Shown piece after piece: positions 1 to 11,783 of a stretch of DNA of 64,000 nucleotides (position 1 is its first letter; each line of letters begins with the position of its first letter). The stretch is taken from positions 8,982,584-9,046,583 of the forward strand of contig NC_052359.1 of the NCBI RefSeq assembly GCF_009727055.1, given 5' to 3'. The position numbers were made by a program, and so were the translations under genes. The stretch comes from Benincasa hispida. Taxonomy: Eukaryota > Streptophyta > Magnoliopsida > Cucurbitales > Cucurbitaceae. Below the pieces are notes generated by a model that worked only from the letters and a program-made list of their open reading frames with translations, ran no database searches and was not told where the DNA came from.

Positions 1-744
1 TATTTACATATTGATGTTGGTAGTTCTTTCTCTATTAGTGTTAATCTTAGTAGTTATTATTAGTGTTAATCTTATGATTGGGTTGTTATACCAACATGTT
101 AATCTTATTTATATTTTATTTATTTTTATTTATATTTAAGTATAGTTTATTGTAAGAAATATACTTAAATAAACTATAGTTTAAAATAGTTGATTTTCTT
201 ATGATATTTGAGTTTTCTAGTATTAACTTTGAAAATATAGTTTAAAATAGTTTGAAAAGTTTAATTTAATTTAATGTTTTATTTTGTATTAAATTTGAAA
301 AAATAGTTTAAAAAGTTTACCTCATTGTATTAAAAAGTTTAATTTTTTTTGTTATATGCTTAAAAAAGTTATTAAAAAGTTTAATTTATTGTTAGTTTTA
401 AAAATTGTTGATGCTTCATAAAACTTCAAAAGTTGATGTTTATAAATTAAAAAGTTTAAATATTTTTAGTTTAATACAAAATTAGTAGAATAATTCAGCA
501 ATATATGTTTGGTCTTCTGTTTTTGTTTTTTTTAGAAAATGGCGCGGCAAATGCTTGGATTTTGTTGTTTACATAGTAAGTAAATTATGATGATGGGTAT
601 TTTCGATTGGGGAGTTGGGGATATGACCAACCACCAAGTGGGAGTTTAGCATAAATAGTGAACAAGTGGAATTGTTATTTGAACATTCATTGAAAATGAT
701 TTGGGATATTCATCTTAATGTAGATATGGCGAACAAATCAGATA
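1..744. other. AT-rich flank of the Mutator-like element
   Basis: Very AT-rich sequence with repeated short words such as aaaaagttta and atagtttaaaat. No coding frame could be supported. It may include the left terminal inverted repeat of the Mutator-like element that follows, but I could not match it to a right-hand partner. Confidence 0.4.
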
Positions 745-3096
745 AGAAATTAATATTATAGACATCCTAACTAGAACCATCAGGATCAATAAGGTTTATG
801 TATTCCCTATTTCGAATGCACAAGCTATGAACTTGATGTTCTCAATCGCAATGCCACTGCCGAATTTAGTGCATTTGTATGTAAATGTAAATAGGATAGG
901 GGTGGATATAAACTTGAATACATCATTTAGCCAGTTTGAAGATCCAACTGAATGTATTGATCCTGATCCGGAGTCAGTTGCATCACCATGTGATAATGAA
1001 GATATAGCAGCTAACAACCTGTATAGAGACTTCAGAACTAAAACGGATAATGAATTTGAAGAGTTGGATTTCGATGGTCGTGAACATGAGTTACTTTCAG
1101 ATACATTCAACGATTTGGATATGAATGTACTGGATAGCATTCGAGAACATGACCCAATTGTAGCCCTGTGGACGTTGACAATACTCAATTGTATAAAAGG
1201 ATGATTTGTCAAGACAGAGAAATGCTACAACACGCGGTCAAATGTTTTGCAATAAAATGTCACACACCATATGAGGTTGTTGAATCAACGCCGACGATTT
1301 GGACAATTCGGTGTGTCGGTGTAAAAAGTGGGAGGAAGGTTGCAAGTGGAGACTTCGTGCAATAAAGAAAAAATTGCATGGCTTGTTCGAGATCATTAAG
1401 TATGATGAGCAGCATACATGTTTTTATTCAGAACTAAGTTAAAGTCATGTGCAATTGAATTCATCAATGATTGCACTAGAGTTTTGTGATACCGTAAAAG
1501 AAAAACCATCTATTAGTGTGGCACAACTGCAGTCCGACATCAAGTCAAAGTTTGGATATCATGTTCCTTACCATAGGGTATGGGAGGGCAAAAGAAAAGT
1601 GTTGGCTAAAGTGTTCGGTAATTGGGATGAGTCTTACAAATTGTTACCCAGGTGGTTATATGTGGTTAAGCAGACCAATCCCGAAATACGTGTAGAGTGG
1701 AGAGTGAAAGAAACGCTTACTGAAGGCCATGTTATCCTAACTTCTGTATTTTGGGCATTTGGTCATTGTATAGAAGCTTTTAATAAATGTCGGCCGATAA
1801 TTCAAATAGATGGTACACACTTGTACAACAAATATAGAGGAAAATTGTTGATTGCTACATCAGTTGACTTGAACGGCCATCTTCTTTTACTTTCATTTGT
1901 CGTTGCTGATGAAGAGTCTGCAGACTCATGGGGATGGTTCCTGAAACACCTGAGAGAAATTGTAACACACGAAGAGGTGTGTTTAATTTCAGATCGACAT
2001 GCTGGTATAATCACAACAGTGAACAATCCAGCAAATGGTTGGACGGGACTAAAATGTCACCATCGTTTCTGCTTACGACATATCGTCAGCAACTTTAATA
2101 AAAAGTATAGATTTAATTCATTAAAAAATTATGTTTATCGTGTCGGGTGTCAGTTTCAAATTCGAAAGTTCAATAAAGCAATTGAAGATATTAAAGAAAT
2201 AAATCTGAGCTGTCTGAGTTTTTTTGACAACATTAGTTTAGAGCAATGGACTCAAGCACATGATGGAGGATTCAGATATGGGTGGATGACGACAAATCTA
2301 TCAGAGTGCATAAATGGAGTCCTCAAAGGAGCTCGAATGTTGCCTATAAATGCTCTTACTTAGATAACATTCTTTAAATGCGTGAATTATTTCGAGAAAA
2401 GAAGAGAACAAATAAGGGATGCATTGGAACGTCAAGATAAATGCACCGGTAATATTATTATTATTATTATATTATTATTATTATTTATTTTTTTTTTTTT
2501 TTTTTCACCAGGTATTATTATTATTATATATATATATGCTACTAACAATTTATTTCAAGCATATTTTATAATACTAAGTGGAGTAAAAATCTAGGTACGC
2601 ACACGAGAAAATAAACAAATGAGCTGCAAGATCTAGTAAACATGAAGTACAATCATACGATCGATATGAAGGTGTGTTTCATGTGAAGACCGGATGTCAT
2701 AGTCTCAATGCCAAAGAGGGAAACGTTTAAATATTGAGGCTAAACAAGCCTGAGCGGTACTGTTCATGTAACAAGTGGCAAACATTCAGCATTCTATGCT
2801 CGCATTTTATGGCCGTTTGCTCACATTTTAACATGAACTACAAAGACTTTATTGAGGACTACTATAAATTGTCAACGTATGCTGAATGTTACTCTCCTCA
2901 ATTTCAACTTGTATCGCATGAAGATTACTGGATCACGCACCCTAATATGCCCATCTTACATCCTGATCCATTGTTGTTGAGAAAACCTAGTAGACCGAAA
3001 AGTTCACGTTATCACAACGAGATGGATTGGACAGAACCAGCCACTCGACAACGATGTGGATTTTGTAATCAGTCAGGCCATAATCGAACGAAGTGA
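745..3096 (+). pseudogene. Broken MURA transposase (MuDR DNA-binding, DDE and SWIM domains)
   Basis: This was a Mutator transposase that cut and pasted its element in the nucleus. Domains run in order. A MuDR-type N-terminal region (about 745-1204) is followed by a WRKY-like DNA-binding region with HAVKCFAIKCHTPYEVVEST and the downstream QHTCFYSEL (1205-1440). The MULE DDE core (1449-2361) keeps D in IIQIDGTH (1809), D in LISDRHAG (1992) and E in NLSECING (2304). A SWIM zinc finger (C-x-C...CSHF, about 2755-2830) follows, then a CCHC knuckle. Breaks: a frameshift near 1315, an in-frame TAA near 1438, a TAG at 2361, and a TGA (3094) in place of the last knuckle Cys. An intron-like segment (2449-2594) filled with ATT repeats lies between the DDE and SWIM parts. 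All three acidic residues survive, so decay is fairly recent. Confidence 0.85.
2449..2594 (+). repeat. ATT/poly-T microsatellite in an intron-like gap of the transposase
   Basis: A run of ATT repeats, then poly-T, then ATT and TA repeats. It begins with gtaata and ends in ctag, and the protein similarity resumes on both sides. It is best read as a GT-AG intron expanded by microsatellite. Simple insertion is the alternative. Confidence 0.6.
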
Positions 3097-3475
3097 CCTT
3101 CATTACTAAGACGGACTCCAGATAGTTTGGGATTGAAAAATAAATATTTTTTTTATTATATATTCATTTTATTGTATATTCAGTTTTTTTATAATAATTT
3201 ATTGTATATTAAATTTTTTATTGTAATCTATAGGGTCATACATTATTCTTTTAATTGAGAAATAAATATTTCTTTTATCATGTATATTTAATTAAGTGTA
3301 GATACTTTTATTGTATATTCAAATTTTTCTATTATAATTTATAAAGTTGTACATTATTTTTTTAATTAAGTTGTACATTATTCTTTTAATTAAGTTAATT
3401 AAGTTGTACATTATTCTTCTAATGGAGAAATAAATATTTTTTTAATTGAGAAATAATTTTTTTTTCTTTCAGATC

Positions 3476-5521
3476 ATGGCTTTAAATCCAAGACTTGTTG
3501 ATCTCGATGTTTTGTACGACCAGTCCATTCATCGATCATCTGTTGTATGACGAGATCGTACTATTGGAGAAATATCTTGCGGGCGTCGAGAGGCAGTACT
3601 CTAACGCACTATCCCACTCCACCCTCGAATACTACCGCTACTACGCACATCTGGATTCTATGGGGTTGCCAGATTAGGATTTATTCAGTTGGGCTGGCAT
3701 CTAATCACAGCCTTGGTCAAGAGATGGAGACCTGAGATGCATACATTTCATATATTTGTTGGAAAGTGCACTATCACTCTACAAAACATAGAAGTGTTGT
3801 TGGGGTTACCTATTGACGGTGAGCCGGTCACCGGAGTGATGTACGATGACTGGTCACAAGTTTGTCAACTGTATCTCGGTGTGACCCCACCTATCGAAAA
3901 ATTAAAGGATCGAGGTTAAGTTTGATATGGTTAGGAACACAATTCCATGAGCTCACAGATGATGCAGACGAGAAAATCGTCATAAGATATGCGCGAGCAT
4001 ATATACTACAAATGTGGGTGGAAGTCTGTTTTCCAAAAAATCAAGTCATTTTGTTTACTTGATGTTCCTATCACTATTAGCTAACCTATATGATGTGGGC
4101 GGTATTCGTGGGGTGGAGTATGTTTGGTATGGTTGTATAGATAACTATGCAAAGCAACAAGACCTGAGGATCGAGAGATAGCTAGGCCTCTCATACTTTT
4201 GTAACTATGGGCTTGGGAGCGATTTCCAATAATGGCTCCACAACTACAACATGTTAATGACGCTCAGTTAGCTGGACGAGCCTACGGTTCTCGGTATGTT
4301 GTTTTAATTCAATTTAATTTTTATATCACTGATCTAGTTAATTTAGATTCTAAATTATCAATTTAAAAATTTAGGTGGAGAGACAAATTTTATGTGACTA
4401 GGACAGCCACACATATAGTAAGCCAGTACAGATACATGTTTGATCTACTTCAACTTGATCAGGTACATTACATTGAACCTATTTGATTATTTTATACACA
4501 TTTTTATTGTATTTGTCTTCAATATTCTCCAATATAATATTTTGTCCAAGTTATTTGGAAGCCTTACAAAATTATTATGCATACTTTGCCCAATTTCTGT
4601 ACGAATGGTCAAAACAAATGGCAGACGATGAGTCCTCTCATATGTTTTCACATTAGTGAGTGGCATCTTCCTGACAGGGTGATGAGACAATCCGATTTTC
4701 AGCAGGATGTCTCATCGCCTTGTAATAATGAACCCCTACTGCATGATATCGACTTAAGGACTGTAAATTGATCCGAAAAAGTTGCACATTTGGTAGTGCG
4801 ATGGCACTATCGTGCAAGGTTTATTGCAGTGGGGGTTTCTATTGAACAGTTTGACAGGGATGTCACTCAAGACTACATTCATTGGTATAATAATATCACA
4901 AAGTGCTACGTTATTCGTTGGGTAGCAGTTGTGGGTCATCTGGTAAATAAATGAATATTATCTAATTATTTTTAATTTAAATTTATTTTAAATATTATCT
5001 AATTATTTTATAATTCACAGAGATCGAACAACAATGGACTCCGTGATGTTGCGAATGATCGGAACTAGGTTCTTGCTATATGTAGTGACAACCAAAGCTA
5101 TATGGAGGAGATACATTATATGTACGATATACCTATTGTTCCTTCACCAACTCCTAGACGTAAAGGACCCGTACGGGAAGAAGATGAGTTTGATGAGGTT
5201 GCCCATAATGTGGAAGGGTTACCCCTTGTGATGCAGACGCAGAGTCAAACTGATTATTTTAGTCCGATGATGATGATGCTAACATTTGGTTCAGGATATT
5301 ATGACTCAGAGGCTGGTCCTTCGTCTTCATAAGTGCATGGACATGGTCGGGGTCGTGGAGAGCATAATGAATATTAATATCATGAAGCGTCAGCAGAAGT
5401 ACCAGAGCAACATCAAGAAGAATCAAAGCAACATCAAGAAGAACCAGAGCAACCTCAAATTCGAAGTCAACAACAACAACCAGCTCGAAATCGACGACGT
5501 CCGCCTTGTGGGATACATTAA
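3476..5521 (+). pseudogene. Plant mobile domain (PMD, MAIN-like) pseudogene
   Basis: The translation follows the PMD family, often labelled in databases as 'aminotransferase-like' or 'serine/threonine phosphatase 7 long form homolog', although no phosphatase catalytic domain is present here. Start MALNPRLVDLDVLYDQ at 3476, then an in-frame TGA at 3548 where HRSSVVW... is expected. Clear blocks follow in different frames: LITALVKRWRPEMHTFHIF and TLQNIEVLLGLPIDGEPVTG (3690-3840); the ADEKIVIRYARAYILQM block (about 3965-4015); RDKFYVTRTATHIVSQYRYM (about 4380-4440); CFHISEWHLPDRVMRQ (about 4640-4690). A Gln/Glu/Pro-rich tail ends RRRPPCGIH at 5521. Introns remain recognisable, for example 4293-4374 (gtatgttg to tttag) and one opening at 4461 (gtacat). 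Several frameshifts make it non-coding. The intact introns argue against retrocopying. Confidence 0.8.
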
Positions 5522-5732
5522 TTTTTGTAATTATTTTTATATAAATGAGATATTTTAATTTACACTTTTTTATTTTTATGAGATATTATTTTTTTTTAAT
5601 GTATTCTTTTTAGAGTTTAAATAAAATAATAAAATAATAAAATATTTTTAGAAATTATTTTTATAAAATGAAAATTTTTTAAAAAAGAAAAACAAAGAAG
5701 GACCTCTAAGGTCGAATTTTGAACCCTCGACC

Positions 5733-5779
<47 letters not shown>

Positions 5780-7507
5780 TAAATAGTTTGAAAAGTAGAA
5801 TACTTTTATAAATAGTTTTTAAAACTACCCTATTATTTTAATTTTTCTACCAATAGGCATGAATTCATGCAATAATTAATAAGTGCCCCAAAAGGTTTAA
5901 TATATTCAAATTTGAAAATTTATTGGTATTTATAACAATTGAATAGGGTGGGTTTTTAGTTGTTACAATAGTGTTATTTGATGTGTTAGTTTCTTCAAAC
6001 TTAGGTTCAAGGTGTCACATCTAAAGATAAAATTTATCAAATAAAATTTCATATAGTATGTTAGAAAAAAAAGTTAATATATAAGTATGCAATGAATATT
6101 GTCTAATGCAAAACAACCAAAAGAACTCTCATTTTTAAATCTTACAATATTGTGTGTGGATACCTCTTAAGTTGGTAGGGAGAGTTAATTAAAATCCTAA
6201 ATTATTCTTTTTATCAATTAAAATTTACTTTATAAGTCAAGTTAATGAAATTCCTAAATTAGTACTTTTATCCAATTAAAACTTTATACTTTTTAAATTA
6301 AGATTATTCAAATCCTAAATTAATAATTCATCAATAAAAAATTTGAAGTAATTCCATAGAATTTATACCTAGTTCGATTTTGTTAGAAGATCGTTGGCTC
6401 AATTAAGATTGCACATGTGATGGTTATCGTATGTTATTTTATACTAAAAAAAAAAAAAAGAATATATGGTCAAAATGCATGTTTATTTTTATATAAAATC
6501 AATGCAAAAAGACTCATAAAGTGTAGAAAGTGATTTAAGAAACTAAATATTAAAATTAGAGAAGTCACGTTGAGCGTAGTTTTCGTAGTTCCTCTAGAAT
6601 GGAACCTGAACATTAACATTAACATTTTGACAAGGACCAAAGTCATAGAAGCATCATAGTTAAAAGAGTAGTGAGATGTCTAAGCATAATTAAACTTCAA
6701 ACTTCAATTCTATAATTCTAAAGATATAATTCTTAACGTCCTCTATGGGAGCCTTAAAGCCATTCGAGCTTTAGTAATTGATCTTTCATTTCTCTACTTC
6801 AATCGTTATATATAGCCTCTAGGGGTGAACACTAAAATCAACCAAACTAAACCAAACTAATTTTTTTTTTTTTACTTAAATGCCAACTCGTTTCGATTTA
6901 AAATTATAAGAAAAATGAATTTTTTGCTTTGGTTGGTTACATTTGGTTTTATATTTGAAAATTGAATCCAAAACCAAATTGACCCATTTGCATTATATAT
7001 ATTATCTAAAATTGAAAATCGAATATTTGCAGTTTAGCTCAGTATGGTATATATCCAAAATCAAAATTTCAGTTTGACCACAAATCGTGAAAACCCTAAT
7101 AGGCCTCGACCTTTGTCGTTCTATCAACTCGAGCTATGGCTCAACCCTCAATCACTCTCTTCACTTTCTTCATATTCTACATCCAAGGGAGTAAAGATCC
7201 ATTTCTTTGTTTTTCTTAACTTAATTATCTACCATTCACTAATAACAAGACATGACATAAATAAGATTTGAAAGATCAAACCATATCTCTTAACTCTTAA
7301 CATATATAATGAAGTGATTTTTTTTATGCTTAATATAATTGAGATTATAAACAACACTCCAAATATAAGTAAAATAATTACCAAATACAAATTTATTTTT
7401 ATTTGCAAGATCAGAGCACTGAAAATGAAGATATTTATATCCACAAGAAATATGAACTTTCTGCCTCCAAACTGACAACAATAAAAATGAATTGAGAAAG
7501 AGAAACT
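5522..7507. other. Intergenic AT-rich spacer
   Basis: No supported gene. It holds the AT microsatellite, poly-A runs, and a segment around 6822-7075 rich in words like accaaactaaac and ttggttggttac. That segment opens with taggggtgaacac, a layout common in small non-autonomous DNA transposons, but no clear inverted termini were found. The 3' part also contains the downstream (3' UTR) side of the minus-strand PP2C gene. Confidence 0.5.
5738..5777. repeat. AT dinucleotide microsatellite
   Basis: About twenty TA units in an uninterrupted run just downstream of the MULE/PMD block. Confidence 0.95.
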
Positions 7508-10500
7508 TCATAGCCACTTCCTCCAACTGCCGGATCTTTTGTCACCTGATAGGAACCTTGGAAGGCTTAGCAGACTATTCACTCTGGTAATACCCTCCAA
7601 GGCAGACCATTCCTCCTCTTCATTTGAAATGCACTCAGCTAAGCTTCTCTTCGACGGGTTTCGGCCACCAGCTACAGCCTTCTCATCCGTTGAGTCGGAG
7701 ACAGGTACAATCTCAATAGAGCTTTGTACAGTGCCTGACTGCTCAACAACAGTCGTTCTACAATCATCTGAATCAACTTCGATGTCTTTTGCGTCATCGC
7801 TTGGTGTGGCCAAAACTTCTTCCACTGGTTTTGTGCAAGTTTCCGTGTTTTCTTCTACTTCAGGCTCATACTCAAGAAAAAGACATACAACAGCACAATC
7901 ATCATTTTTGGATGTAGGATATTTCAGCCTCCATGCACGAACGGCACAGTCGACAAGAGCTCTGGCTGCTGTTTCGCGAGAAGGGGCTGATGCGACAATT
8001 TCGATTGCTTCTTTATTCGAAAGAACATCCCAGACCTGTGTCATGTAGGGTGATTTGATTAAACACGTTTTCGCCGGAAAGCCTGTTACTTCCAACTGAA
8101 ATCTTCATTCTGGTTTAAAGATACCAGAAGGAACACGCTAATGAAACATCTAACTAGCTCGATGCCGAGGATATCGATATCCTGGGGAACTTACCTAGCG
8201 AGAAGAAAACGCACCCTTCTTCCATACAAATAGAAAACTACAAATACGAAAAATTAGAAGATTCTTTAAAGCTTGATCAGATATATGATTAAAGAAGGAA
8301 AAGATACCCCATCAGTGGCAAGAATTACAAACTGATCTCTTGCGCTAAGGTGACGATAATAAACATCGGGAACAGAAATAAGACCGAAATCCTTCAGACA
8401 AAAGTCTCCAAAAGCTCTCGCCATTGCCAAACCAGGTGAATCATTATTTGGCAACCATACTCGTGCAACTTCGGGCTCATCCTGCAAAGCGAATACCCTT
8501 CCTTTGCACTGCTGGATCCTAGCAGCTTCACCTGATCACAAAAAGAAGAGTGGAGTTATGTCTATGCTGCCTACTCCGTTTCAGATAACTTGAATAATAT
8601 GTTAACGACTGAAATATAGTTTTGTGAATAGTTTTTTTGTCTCTAACGTCTACCCTATAAACTTTGACATAAGTTTAAAACGTTATTATTAATAATTCAT
8701 AATAATAGTCAGAGGGGGAAAAATAATATTAAGGGAAATCTTGCTGGAAAATTTTGAAAATCTAAGGCGGCGTTTAGAGTGCTTAGTAGGTTATTATAGT
8801 CCGTGTTTGGGAAGCAGACTATTATAGTCTGGGTTACATAGTCTGTGTTTAGGGTGCAAGTTGTTATGATCAAGATTATAATAGTCTGTATTTTAAGTAC
8901 TACTTATTCTAGCTTGTGTTGATTTTTTCCATAATTTTTTATCGTATTTTGTGTTGATTGTGTCTGAAATATCATATTTAAAAATATAAATAAAACCATT
9001 TATCCACCACTTCATACAAAATGTGTTGGATTGTAAGTTAAATTAATACGCATCCATTTTGGGATGTACCAATATTGTATGCAAAAAAAACACATTAGGT
9101 TAGGCTACAGTTCATATCATTCATTACCAAACTCCATTTTTGGTGATACAAAAATAAAAAACAACCACAAGTTCAACTCCATAATGTGCATAAAATACAC
9201 ATACTTAGGAGTGACTGTTACAACTTGCAAGTATAGGCCACCACCACCAAGATGGCACACAAAAACTATTGTAAACTTGAATACATGATTCAAACAAACT
9301 AATTATGGTTCATTATCGAAAAGCAGTTGAAGAAAAAGATTAATCAAGCATGATCGCGAAGAAGGACCTCACAATACTCCAATTTCAAGGCCACAAGAAC
9401 AGCAAGAAGCCATTACGGAACATGATATTCATAAGCTTCACCCTCTTTCGGTCCTGCAATTCAAGAATATCTTAGAGTTGGCTCACAACTTCATCACGTA
9501 ATTCAACCTCTATTGCAGGTTTCTCTTTTGGCCATTCTGCAATCGACATTATTGGCTATTTTGGATGCCCATCGCATCCCTAGAACCTTTGCCATTGTTT
9601 CCTCTTATTCCCTCTTGGTGCGCTTTCTCTTGAGTGTGACTTATAGGTGTTCCTTGCATGTCCACTCCATGATTAGAAATCGGCAGTATTGGGATGTCAT
9701 GGTCCTGTGATGCACTAATGGAAACACCATCATTCGTATGCTCTAGCAACTTGACCTGATGTTCCCAGGGACCTCTAACCCTACCCCTAGCCAGGCCTTT
9801 TCCGAAGACGTAGGCCAATTTATTAAAGTGTGGCAATAACTTGTGTAGAAGCCCATTTGTTGTAGGACATGAAAAGGAAAGTGGATGTTATGTAACGCAA
9901 AACAATGTTAGTACAATATGATTACAAAATTTTATCTTTACTCATCCATTGAATGTCTCCTTCTCTACTATGGTAGAATGAAATTCTTCATTCCACTCGA
10001 ATTCGCTACAAGTTGATCCTCGCATTTATACTATCGCTTGATAACCTTTTTTCAGGTTTTGAACCATACAATCTACGGTGGAGGTTCTTAGGATATTACA
10101 GTCGAGTATCTCCTTCGCCATCATACGTCGTAGTTGTACCAAGTAGCTAGGTCGAAATGTCCCATTATCCAATCTCCATTCAACAACTTGGACGAAGGAC
10201 ACACTAAGCATTTGACTAGCTTTGCTTCCTCCTCCTTCGCCCATGTGTGCTTTAGGGCTCTATCGAAACTTGACATTTTGCTATATGCATATGTACATTG
10301 TAATACAAATAAGATATAACGTACTAAAATTAAAATGTTATGTAGTTGTTGAAGTAAATTACACAATATAGTAAACAAAATTATATTGACAAAGTTCAAA
10401 ATCAAGTCAGTCTAATTTGATCAAAGAACGTCTGTCTGTAAGAATGACTTGATTTCGAACTTTGGTAGTATAATTATGTTTACTATATTGTGTAATTAAC

Positions 10501-11752
10501 TTCAACAATTACATAACAATTATATTTTTGTTCGTTCTACCTTAATTGTATTACATATATGTATATAGCATAATATCAACTTTCACTAGAGCCCCAAAGC
10601 ACACTTGAACGAAGGAAGAGGAAGCGAAGCTAGTTGAATGCTTAGTGTCCTTGGTCCAAATTGGTGGATGGACATCGGATAATGGGAAGTTTCGACTTGA
10701 CTATTTTGCGCAACTACAACATATGATGGTGGAAAAGATACCTGACCATAATATCCCAGGAACCCCACCATAGATTGCAGGGTTCGAAACCTGAAAAAAC
10801 CTTATCAAGCAATAGCAAAAATGAAAGGACCAACTTGTAGCAAATTCAGGTGGAATGAAGAATTTCAATGCATCACAGCAAATAAGGAGACATTCGATGG
10901 ATGGTTAAAGGTAAAATTTTGTAATCATGTTGTATTAACATTGTTTTGCGTTACATAACATTCACTTTCCTCTTCATACAGAGTCATGTTACAGCAAAGG
11001 GACTTCTACACAAGTTATTCCCACACTTTGATGAATGGGTCTATGTCTTCGGCAAGGACCAAGCTATAGGGGCAATGTCAGAGGCCCCTGGGGACATTGG
11101 GTCAAATGTGTCCGAGCATATGGATGATGGTGTTCCCAACAGTACGTCACAGGACCATGGCATCCCAATACCATCAATTTCTAATCACAGAGTGGACATG
11201 TCACAAGATGAGATGCAAGAAACACCCACTAATCGAAACACTCGAGGAAATGCGTCAAGAGGGAGTAAGAGGAAGCAATCTGCATAACACTCTAAAGTGG
11301 AAGAGGTACTTAGAGATGTGGTGGACATCCAAAATAGCCAAGTGAAGTCGATTGTAGAATGATCAAAAGAGAAGCATAAAACAAAGGTTGAACTACATGC
11401 AAAGTTGTGAGCCAAATCTAAGATACTTCTAAATTACAAAACCGACAAAGGATGAAGCTTATGAATATCATATTCCATAATGTGCAAGGTATAAAGAGCT
11501 TCTTGTCTCTCCCATCGGCCTTCAAATTGGAGTATTCCGAGGTCTTCTTCCACGATCACACCTGATCAATCTTTTTCTTCAACTATTTTTAGATAATGGA
11601 TCATAATTAGTTTGTTTGAATCATGTCTTTCAGTTTACAATATTTTTTGTGTCATCCTGGCAGTGACATATACTTTGCAATAATCGTTCCTAATTATGCT
11701 CCTAAGTATATGTATTTTGTGCAAGTTTGCAACATTATGGAGTTGATTTTTC

Positions 11753-11783
<31 letters not shown>

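Larger units (their letters stand above)
745..5521 (+). mobile_element. Decayed Mutator-like element (MULE) with a plant-mobile-domain passenger
   Basis: Two broken genes lie in tandem on the plus strand: a MURA-type transposase (745-3096) and a plant mobile domain (PMD, MAIN-like) gene (3476-5521), about 380 bp apart in AT-rich DNA. Both contain premature stops and frameshifts, so the element is not autonomous. Linkage of PMD genes with transposons, including MULEs, is known in plants. That the two form one element here is inferred from tandem orientation and spacing. I did not find terminal inverted repeats or a 9-11-bp target duplication. The alternative is a MULE relic beside an independent PMD pseudogene. 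Confidence 0.6.

Noticed and set aside
827..1204. A free-standing 125-residue gene
   Set aside because: It is the N-terminal part of the broken MURA transposase; similarity continues in other frames on both sides.
3690..3900. A Ser/Thr phosphatase 7 gene
   Set aside because: The database name is misleading; the sequence is the plant mobile domain and has none of the phosphatase metal-binding motifs.
7539..8048. 169-residue open frame on the plus strand
   Set aside because: It is the exact antisense of PP2C exon 5, whose minus-strand frame has clear PP2C motifs and joins correctly to the other exons.
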